Of a stretch of DNA of 11,381 bases, positions 1 through 5,770 are shown piece after piece; position 1 is the stretch's first letter, and every line of letters starts with the position of its first letter. This stretch comes from Zygnema cylindricum (lineage: Eukaryota; Streptophyta; Zygnematophyceae; Zygnematales; Zygnemataceae): assembly GCA_037447655.1 (NCBI GenBank), contig JBBHKE010000921.1, positions 1 to 11,381 of the forward strand, written 5' to 3'. The notes under the pieces are model-generated. The model was not told where the DNA came from. It worked only from the letters and a program-made list of their open reading frames with translations, and ran no database searches. The position numbers and the translations under genes were made by a program.

Positions 1-416
1 CCGGGAACGAATCCAAAAATGACATGTGTCGACTTGTTGGCCATGTTGTACAATGGCCGTACACAAAGTACATCGACACATGTACCTTTATGTACGATAC
101 ACTCTTATGATTGGTGCCGTACTTCAGTAGATAGAGTTTTAGGGAGAAATAGGACTTAGAAACTTTTGATAGATTAGACCCTCTCTTCTAGAGAGCTCCT
201 GTACAAAAGGTCAACTTTGACCCTTCATAACTCACTGCTCAGGGGAGCAAATTCACAGATTCTTTTTGCTATAGACTCAGGGGAGTCTTGCCTTTACAGG
301 GGTAAAGGTGGTCAGAGTTTTTGTCTTCCAGGGTGACAGGTATTTTTGCTGAAACACAAAGGGGTCAGGGTTACCCTAGAGGCTTCGTGTGAGCTGCCTA
401 CTTTGAGGTCCGATGA
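1..416 (+). repeat. Partial LTR of Copia element A (left end missing)
   Basis: This stretch aligns by eye with the right-hand 40 percent of the LTRs at 3784 and 9218, for example the block around 209-308 that contains GGTCAACTTTGACC and the AGGG-loop hairpins. It begins inside the LTR because the window starts there, so the TG terminus is not visible. It carries the GTACA-rich hairpin pair (about 61-123) and the hairpin array (181-338). It is clearly more diverged from the other two plus-strand LTRs than they are from each other. The right end is set only by the primer-binding-like site at 417 and lacks a canonical CA. Confidence 0.85.
181..338 (+). promoter_or_regulatory. LTR hairpin array, copy A
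   Basis: Consecutive small inverted repeats: CTCTC/GAGAG (181-195), TGCTC-AGGG-GAGCA (236-249), GACTC-AGGG-GAGTC (274-287), CCTTTAC-AGGG-GTAAAGG (291-308), and a weak TGTC/GACA (322-338). The palindrome GGTCAACTTTGACC lies at 209-222. The same set occurs in the three other LTRs of the window. The stems are seen directly; RNA folding and function are inferred. Confidence 0.6.
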
Positions 417-428
417 AGGTCTCAGAGT
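417..428 (+). other. Primer-binding-like site, element A
   Basis: The AGGTCTCAGAG segment resembles the plant Copia primer-binding site complementary to initiator tRNA-Met (known consensus TGGTATCAGAGC), with differences at the first and fifth bases. The same segment sits just upstream of gag in elements B and C. Confidence 0.5.
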
Positions 429-429
429 T

Positions 430-1243
430 TCACGCTACGGTATATAGGGTTTGACATATATTTAGTGGACAGGTGAAACGTCCACCTCAGGGCACACCAC
501 CGTGATTTGGTGGAATAAGGTTTTCTGTAGCAACATCTGCTGTAGCAAAGGAGGCAGATGATTGGGACAGCAATGTGTCTGAAAAAGGGAAAGAAAAGGA
601 GATACCTTGTACTCCTATTGCTCCTAACTGACACTCAAATGTGGGAAGACACCAACATGGTTGCCAAGAATTTCATTCTGAGACACCTCACTCAAGCTTT
701 AGGAACTCCCCACCTTCAGTTTACAAGGCCGAGGAGTTGTGGGTGAGTTTAATAGAGATTTATAGAGCTGGTACGATCCAGGAACTCCAGTTGGGAAAAC
801 AAAAGTTGGGAAATTATACTTACAAAGGGGGAAAGATGTTAGACTCATGTAATGATCTTTCTTGCTTGTATATGGAGATGTAAAGTGTTGGATGGACAGG
901 TACAATGAAGATGAAGGTTAACACTGTTATCATTAAGTTTCCTGACGAGTATAAAAATATAATGTACCAAGTACAGTAAATGACTGATAGTTCATGGAAG
1001 TGGAATACTGTGGTCCGCATGATAGTTGTGCAAGAGAACACGATTGAGATCAGGAGAGGTGGATAGAGTGTTCAAGCTCTAGCCGACGGAGGGGACAGGT
1101 GGAGACGAGATCCGAAAAAGCCATTCAAAGGAGAAATAGTTCAGCCTGGAGGACGAATGCCCCCAAAGGGCCTATGTAATTTTTGCAAAAAGCTAGGACA
1201 CTTTATTGCAGATTGTGTGAAGCAGTCGGAGCCGTGGCTCTAA
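430..1243 (+). pseudogene. gag: Decayed Copia gag, element A
   Basis: Remnant of the structural Gag polyprotein, which would form the virus-like particle and bind element RNA. The start codon position is occupied by ACG (about 435). Sequence matching B resumes at SGQVKRP (464), so about 60 bp of the N-terminal coding part, including the expected FNG region, is missing. Recognisable pieces follow in different frames: NMVAKNFILRHLTQ (from about 655), a segment AEELWVSLIEIYRAGTIQ (about 728-783), KGGKMLDSCNDL (about 824-859), then a clear CCHC zinc knuckle C-N-F-C-K-K-L-G-H-F-I-A-D-C at 1175-1216 and a stop at 1241. Multiple stops and frame changes make it non-coding. It is more diverged from B than C is. 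Confidence 0.85.
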
Positions 1244-1249
1244 TATAAC

Positions 1250-1289
1250 CATGGAGGGGGTTCTTCCGAAGGGAAGAACCCCCTCCATG
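1250..1289. repeat. Perfect 18-bp inverted repeat with 4-bp spacer
   Basis: The left arm 1250-1267 (starting CATGGAGGGGG) is the exact reverse complement of 1272-1289, with spacer GAAG. It lies between the A gag knuckle and the protease. Elements B and C have no such palindrome at the equivalent place (B near 5800), so it arose in the A lineage. Confidence 0.95.
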
Positions 1290-2136
1290 CACTTTTGGTC
1301 ACAAAGGTGACAAAAGACATTGAGGACGAGTCCTCTGAGGAGGAAAAGGAGCTTTTTCTTGACAAGAGTCTAGAGGAGAAGGAGATCCCTCGGAGACAAA
1401 AGTGTGCACTTGGAGCAATTCGGGAAGCTCCACAGCAAGGATGGATCATCGACTCTGGTGCATCCATGCATATGTGTCGTGACAAAGACCTCTTCACTAA
1501 GCTTAGGAAAATCCCTACTGTAGAAATAGAGTATATGGATTAGAAAGTGGTTACTACAGATCTATTGGGATCAGTAGATTTGAAACTCTTAGTGGAGGGT
1601 AATATTTCTATACTCACTTTCTCAAATGTGCTCTATATTCTTCAGCTGAGATAAAATCTTGTCTCTACATCTATGTTAGATATAAAGAATTTGATACCTT
1701 CACTAGAAAGGGAGTCTTTACAGCTAAGTAAAGGGATGAAGTTTACTTCACTGCAGATAAGGGTAGCCAAAGAATGTTTAGGCTTAACCTGAGTAATGAA
1801 AAGAAGAATGCTTATTATGTGGGTGTCCCGAAGTTGATGATTTGGCATAAGCGGTAGAGGCATGTGCATTTTGATAGGTTGAGGGAAATGAAGAAGCTTC
1901 GTGTAGTGGAAGGCATTCAGTTGAGTGACAATGAAATGGTGGATGATTGTAAGCCGCCACATATAGAGGGGACAAGGTAGTTGATTTAATCCACACAGAT
2001 ATTTGGGGACAAGCAAGGGTACCCTCAGTTGGAGGGAAGAGGTATATATTGACAATAACTGATGACTGGTCAAGATATTCTAGAGTCTACTTCCTAAAAA
2101 CAAAGTCTGAAACACCAGTTTACTTCTAAAATTCTA
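1290..2136 (+). pseudogene. pol: Decayed Copia protease to integrase start, element A
   Basis: An open stretch 1295-1543 encodes an acidic linker, then a retropepsin-like segment WIIDSGASMHMC with the catalytic DSGA at 1451-1462 and the conserved RKIPTVEIEY. It ends at a TAG (1541-1543). Homology to B continues through the rest of protease, the GAG-pre-integrase region (HKR-RH with a stop in place of Leu near 1855) and the beginning of integrase (TDIWG at about 1997-2012, DDWSRYSRVYFLK about 2059-2097). The Cys-x2-Cys-x2-GK part is deleted between about 1949 and 1961. Homology fades at about 2135, where an inverted LTR begins. Several stops and frameshifts are present. Confidence 0.85.
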
Positions 2137-2363
2137 TGGGCTCCATTGCCCACAGAATCGCAGATCCAAAAGAAGCTAATCTAGATAGTGCGGACCCCAA
2201 GTTGATATAAACCCAAATGAATGATCCCTTGACAATCAGAACCCCAATACACCTTCACCCCTATGAAGAGAAGACCTTCTGTGTGCTCAGTTCCACCACA
2301 GAATGCAAAGCTTGAATATGTGTTTTGGACAATATTCCCCACTTTGACTTTCCCACTGAATAA

Positions 2364-2518
2364 GTGCCACCCTGGCACGCAAAGACTCTGACCGACTACA
2401 CCCGTGTGTAGCTTGACTCCCCTGAGTCCGCAGCAAAAAGAATCACTGAATTTGCTCACCCGAGCATTAAGTTATGGCTGGTCAAAGCTGACCTTTATAG
2501 TTATAAGCTCTATTAGAG
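2364..2518 (-). promoter_or_regulatory. LTR hairpin array, inverted copy
   Basis: In plus coordinates: GTGCC/GGCAC (2364-2378), CTACAC/GTGTAG (2396-2411), GACTC/GAGTC (2415-2428), TGCTC/GAGCA (2453-2466), the imperfect palindrome GGTCAA/CTGACC (2480-2493) and CTCT/AGAG (2508-2518). In sense orientation the loops of the first four are AGGGT, ACGG, AGGG and GGGT. Order and approximate spacing match the arrays at 181, 4587 and 10035 even though flanking bases differ. Confidence 0.6.
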
Positions 2519-2732
2519 AGAGGTACCTAAATATCACTAAGTCTTGGTCTGCCTACTCACGACTACCTACTACTAAACCCTAGTCCAATAGGAATACTAT
2601 ATAGTACAAGAAGGTACAATGGGCGATGTACTTATTGTATGTCCATTGTACAACAAGGTCTACAAGGTGACACCTGTCAAATCGGAAGCCAGGGTTCTTC
2701 CTCCCATCTTCTCCGATATCAAATAATGTGGC

Positions 2733-2742
2733 GCCACGTGGC
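2733..2742. promoter_or_regulatory. G-box palindrome in inverted LTR
   Basis: GCCACGTGGC is a perfect 10-bp palindrome around the G-box core CACGTG, a known plant bZIP/bHLH binding site. A second CACGTG lies at 2925-2930. Binding is inferred from motif only. Confidence 0.45.
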
Positions 2743-3140
2743 ACCGCGTGACGCTATCTCCGTATGCCGCCAAAAGCTCACTTCGCGTGGCGGCTATAAT
2801 GTCGGTCGTTCGATCAAAACATATTTTACACGGTTCAGATTTGCGTACATGCATGAATTGCTCTTTTCGTTAGTCTGTTGTTAATTAGTTGTTGCGTTAA
2901 TGTTTATTTATCTTTGAAACCTGTCACGTGTATCGTTTTGACTACGCCTGATTGGTTAAGGCTCACCTCTACAAATATAACCACAGACCATGGTTCAAAT
3001 ATGGCCTAGAGTAGGTTTTGGCTATTTGTTAGTTTGTTAGAACTCTCTACTTCTACACTTATTAATACCTATTGTACCCCACATATGCCATCACTCAAAG
3101 CTATAGGCTAGAACTAATGGCTATTATAGGATGGTAGGTT

Positions 3141-3155
3141 CAGGATCAAATCCTG
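3141..3155 (+). other. tRNA T-arm-like block (antisense to inverted LTR)
   Basis: CAGG-ATCAAAT-CCTG forms a 4-bp stem with a 7-base loop and resembles a Pol III box B (GGTTCRANNCC) with one mismatch. The equivalent block is present antisense in the LTRs at 4010 and 9455. No complete tRNA fold is visible. Confidence 0.35.
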
Positions 3156-3354
3156 ATTCCGGCATATCCATTTTGGTACAAACTACGATTAGCCTATCCT
3201 CTATAGACAGCCATGGCTCAAGCTCTCTCTCTAGTCTTCAGTGACTGCAACAAGTATGGGGACCGGAGAGATTTGAGCGAGAAGCAGGCTGCCTTTGCTG
3301 ACTTACTCTATTCATTTTTCCAATACACACCTAGAAAATACATAAATTTCAACA

Positions 3355-3394
3355 CTCCCCTTATTTTCTAGTCTACTTTCTTTTCAACTCCCAC
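3355..3394 (-). other. Polypurine tract and pol-end remnant of inverted element
   Basis: On the minus strand, TAGAAAATAAGGGGAG abuts the LTR start, identical in its core to the tract at 9205-9217. The bases before it align loosely with the last codons and stop of B pol (about 9176-9204). This shows that the LTR at 2137-3354 is a 3' LTR and that the element's internal region extended toward higher coordinates. Confidence 0.8.
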
Positions 3395-3411
3395 TAAAAA
3401 TATATATAAAA

Positions 3412-3459
3412 TAATTTTATTTTTTTCTTCTTTTCTTTTTCTTCTTTCTTTTCTCCTCA
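3412..3459. repeat. Low-complexity pyrimidine tract
   Basis: A nearly pure C/T run on the plus strand (A/G on the minus strand), following an AT-rich stretch at 3394-3411. It lies between the protein-like fragment and the pol-end remnant of the inverted element. It could be a degenerate poly(A)-like tail of the fragment or simple sequence. Confidence 0.7.
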
Positions 3460-3467
3460 TAAAACTT

Positions 3468-3783
3468 TCAGTGAATACTCTCGTATTTTAAAAAGTCCAT
3501 TAGATGAGCTGAAATAAACATTCCATCTTGTTGATCACACATTTTATTAAGCATTCGTTTTTCCATAAATCCAAGCAAAGATTTTGTCCCACTCATCTCT
3601 TTTCCATCCACACAGAATCCAATTTTTTCTCTTGCAATTAAAAAAACCAGCCCCATCTCCAATCTTCAACACACACCCAGATGCTAACCCTTTTACAGGC
3701 ACACCTTCATAAATGGCATCACTCCCATTAGTGATGTCAAAACCATTACCCCCCAAATTTATCCTTAAATCAAGAGTCCCCAC
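3468..3783 (-). pseudogene. Unidentified protein-coding fragment, truncated by LTR insertion
   Basis: The minus strand encodes about 100 residues of protein-like sequence in two overlapping frames, with a stop near 3468. The first part contains GTLDLRINLGGNGFDIT and GVPVKGLASGCVLKIGDG; the second contains ARE-KIGFCVDGKEMSG, LLGFMEKRMLN and MDFLKYESIH. The frames meet at a run of seven T (minus strand, near 3639-3645), consistent with a one-base homopolymer indel. Composition is balanced and decay is light compared with the retroelement genes. The upstream end coincides exactly with the first base of the LTR at 3784, so the N-terminal part is lost. It does not resemble Gag or Pol of elements A-C. 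I do not recognise the family. It may be a host gene exon captured by the inverted element, or local host sequence. Confidence 0.45.
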
Positions 3784-3998
3784 TGTAGAAATTAATGGTC
3801 CTTTTTAAGTATTTTCAAGGTCTAAATAGAAATATAGAAAGAATTCGAGGGAGTCTACCTCTAACTTCTCTCTCCAAACTCTCAAACTTGTCACAGTCAC
3901 TAAGAAATTGGAGAGGGAGTAGAGCCATAGCTACATAGGCTATCCAGAGGTTTACGGGAAATATATATTAGTTAGGGGTTTTTTAACTAAAAGGTATG

Positions 3999-4080
3999 TG
4001 CCGGCCACAGGATTTGATCCTGGTACCTGCCGGCTGGCAATCTGCCGATAGCCGGTAGTCTTAGCCGTTAACTCTAGAAC
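3999..4080 (-). other. Antisense tRNA-like block in B LTR
   Basis: Read on the minus strand, AACGGCTAAGACTACCGGC is followed about 30 bases later by CCAGG-ATCAAAT-CCTG, which looks like the D-arm and T-arm regions of a tRNA (box B-like GGATCAAATCC). The same arrangement occurs at 9446-9530. No acceptor stem or anticodon arm was found, so this is not called a tRNA gene. Confidence 0.3.
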
Positions 4081-4364
4081 TAGTGTTACGTACTATATAG
4101 TTCGATAATTAATTAAACATTATAAGTTTGGATAATTCATTTAACTGTAACTGTTTACATGATACATAGATCCAGTAATGTAAAAGTACAGATTACGGTT
4201 CGGATAAGAAACCAATACCGCGCATTTATTTTTTTAATGAAACGAATATCGCGCATGTTTTTATCACGACTACGATTAAATGTGAATTTAATCAGACAAC
4301 CGAAATTAACGCCGAGATCGCGGAAGAGGTTTTCGGCGGTTTGTGGTCATCGCCACATCGGATG

Positions 4365-4435
4365 ACACGTGGCGGAAATACATTGGATCGCGGCATCTCC
4401 GAGGATTACAGGAGCGAATCCGGACATACCACGTG
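4365..4435. promoter_or_regulatory. Paired G-box / ABRE-like motifs in B LTR
   Basis: ACACGTGGC (4365-4373) matches the ABA-response G-box type, and a second CACGTG lies at 4430-4435. The cores are 64 bp apart, exactly as in the LTR at 9218. Known role of such motifs is bZIP/bHLH binding; activity here is inferred. Confidence 0.5.
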
Positions 4436-4465
4436 TCGACATTTAGGACATGTTATACAGTGTCC

Positions 4466-4530
4466 GTACAGAAAGTACACCGGCAGCTGTACTTTTGTGT
4501 ACAAAACTGTAATCTGATTGGTTTTGTACA
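4466..4530 (+). other. Two overlapping hairpins in B LTR
   Basis: Hairpin 1: AAAGTACA (4472-4479) pairs with TGTACTTT (4488-4495), and the outer GTACA (4466-4470) with TGTAC (4498-4502). Hairpin 2: TGTACAAAAC (4498-4507) pairs perfectly with GTTTTGTACA (4521-4530). TGTAC at 4498-4502 is shared, so the outer part of hairpin 1 and hairpin 2 exclude each other. Changed but still paired in the LTR at 9218. Confidence 0.6.
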
Positions 4531-4586
4531 TCAGTAGATAGAGTCTGTGAGAAGGATAGGACTTAGAATAATTAGGAGATAGGACC

Positions 4587-4744
4587 CTCTCTCCCAGAGA
4601 GCTTCTGTACAAAAGGTCAACTTTGACCCTCCATAACTAACTGCTCCGGGGAGCAAATTCAGAGATTCTTTTTGCTATCGACTCAAGGGAGTCTTCCATT
4701 CACAGGGGTGAAGTTGGTCAGAGTTATTGTTTGCCAGGGTGGCA
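4587..4744 (+). promoter_or_regulatory. LTR hairpin array, copy B
   Basis: CTCTC/GAGAG (4587-4601), TGCTC-CGGG-GAGCA (4642-4655), GACTC-AAGG-GAGTC (4680-4693), TTCAC-AGGG-GTGAA (4699-4712) and TGCC-AGGGT-GGCA (4732-4744). The palindrome GGTCAACTTTGACC is at 4615-4628. Position, in the R/U5 part just upstream of the primer site, and the G-rich loops suggest an RNA signal. Confidence 0.6.
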
Positions 4745-4821
4745 GTTATTTTTGCTGAAACACAAAGGGTCAAGTTTATCGTAGAGGCCTCTTAGAAGCT
4801 GTCCACTCTGAGGACTTATGG

Positions 4822-4833
4822 AGGTCTCAGAGT
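4822..4833 (+). other. Primer-binding-like site, element B
   Basis: AGGTCTCAGAG followed by TTTCAGGTT resembles the initiator tRNA-Met complement used by plant Copia elements. It sits about 10 bases before the gag ATG, a spacing common in such elements. It differs from the consensus at two of the first five bases, including the leading T. Confidence 0.55.
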
Positions 4834-4841
4834 TTCAGGTT

Positions 4842-5770
4842 ATGGGCCCACCCTCTAGGGTACCAATCTTTAATGGAACTCGCTTCATATACTAGGAAAG
4901 TATGATGATAAGAGCTCTATGCGAAAAAAGGTTTTTGGGGATAGTGAGTGGACGGTTGGGGCGTCCATCAAGTCTTATAATTCCTCCAGGGTTTGGAGGA
5001 AGCAGATTCACCAGAAAAGAGGATCCACCTTCAACGGAGGAAACAAAAGAAGGAGAGGTGGTGGACAAAGGAAAGGAGAAAGAGACGACCACACCAATAA
5101 CAACTGGTTCGGCATTCATGTCACCTATTCCAAGGAACGAGGAGAATGATACTGAAACCTGAGACTTCAACAATATGGCGGCAAAGCACTTCATCCTATG
5201 CCATCTAAGTCAAGGACTTGCATGTCCTCATTTGCAGGTAGAAAGGGCATCCGATCTTTGGATGGCTCTCAAAGAGATGTACGGAAGTGGTACGATTGAG
5301 CAACAACAGTTGGCTGATCAGAAAGTTACGGTGTATGTATACAAAGGGGGGAAGATGTTGGATTTTTGCAATGAGCTTGCTACACTCTTCATCGAGCTAG
5401 AGATGCGGGAAAATATTTTAGTGAAAAAGAAAAGGTTAACTGTTTACTGATGAAGTTACCCGATGAGTTCGAGAACATACTCAACTGTGTGCATGACTAG
5501 CCAGACTCAAGATGGATATAGAACTCAGTGGTAGGGATGATTCTCGTTCGGGAGAATACGATTGAGATTGGAAGGGGAGGAAAGAGTGGCCAAGCCTTGG
5601 CAAATGCGACCGATTCGAGGAACAAGGATTCCCAGAAACCGGTCGAAAACTATGGAGAGAGGGAGCAGAAAAATCATACCGTTGAATTTGGACCAAGGGC
5701 TCCCAATGGTTTATGTCATTTTTGTAAGAAACTTGGGCACTATATGGCAGAGTGCACTAAGCTAACCTAG
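4842..5770 (+). pseudogene. gag: Copia gag, element B, with stops and one frameshift
   Basis: Structural Gag that would assemble the cytoplasmic virus-like particle and bind element RNA. ATG at 4842 opens MGPPSRVPIFNGTRF, matching the usual Copia N-terminal FNG motif, and the frame agrees with the later parts. The core HFILCHLSQGLACPHLQ (about 5184) through KGGKMLDFCNELATLF follows. The CCHC knuckle C-H-F-C-K-K-L-G-H-Y-M-A-E-C is at 5714-5755. Lesions: TAG 4893 and TGA 5160 (both Trp in C), one base lost near 5403 relative to C, TAG 5498, TAG 5519 (Trp in C) and TAG 5768 (Glu in C). The frame then continues into protease, so gag and pol were one ORF. Confidence 0.88.

Larger units (their letters stand above)
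2137..3354 (-). repeat. Inverted LTR of a related Copia element
   Basis: Read on the minus strand it starts TGTTGAAATTTATG directly after a polypurine tract, matching the TGTAGAAATTAATGG start of the other LTRs. It then shares the CTTGTTGCAGTCACTGA and GAGCCATGGCT segments, the CAGGATTTGATCCTG block, the GTACA hairpin region and the G-rich-loop hairpin array. About 1.22 kb, against about 1.04-1.05 kb for the B and C LTRs. The far end is placed at a CA (complement of TG at 2137) where A-element homology stops; this edge is uncertain by about 10 bp. It belongs to a different subfamily: shared blocks are separated by unalignable sequence. Confidence 0.85.
3784..4821 (+). repeat. 5' LTR of element B
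   Basis: Begins TGTAGAAATTAATGG, as does the LTR at 9218, and the two align throughout. The right end is near 4818-4821, just before the primer-binding-like site; no canonical CA is evident there, so the edge is approximate. It contains an antisense tRNA T-arm-like block (about 4010), a possible TATA-like TACTATATAG (4091-4100), two G-boxes 64 bp apart, a covarying hairpin pair (4466-4530) and the G-rich-loop hairpin array (4587-4744). No convincing TATA box downstream of the G-boxes was seen. Confidence 0.9.

Noticed and set aside
1642-2073. Open frame of 143 codons on the minus strand
   Set aside because: It is antisense to the A protease-integrase remnant; the plus strand explains the sequence by homology with B.
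2181-2459. Open frame of 92 codons on the minus strand
   Set aside because: Lies wholly in the inverted LTR over the hairpin array; the bases match non-coding LTR sequence at 181-340 and 4587-4744, and no protein motif is present.
2639-2884. Open frame of 81 codons on the plus strand
   Set aside because: Falls in the inverted LTR, antisense to it, with G-boxes and no recognisable domain.
3468-3783. Assignment of the fragment to a Rab GDI-like protein because of the LLGFMEKR motif
   Set aside because: The short match alone is not enough and the preceding residues do not fit what I know of that family; left unidentified.
4587-4744. G-quadruplex from the repeated GGGG runs
   Set aside because: The G runs are about 30 bases apart and each sits in the loop of a local inverted repeat, which explains them better.
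4892-5194. Open minus-strand frames over gag (also 10334-10567)
   Set aside because: Shadows of the gag N-terminal half, occurring at equivalent places in B and C because the plus-strand sequence is shared.
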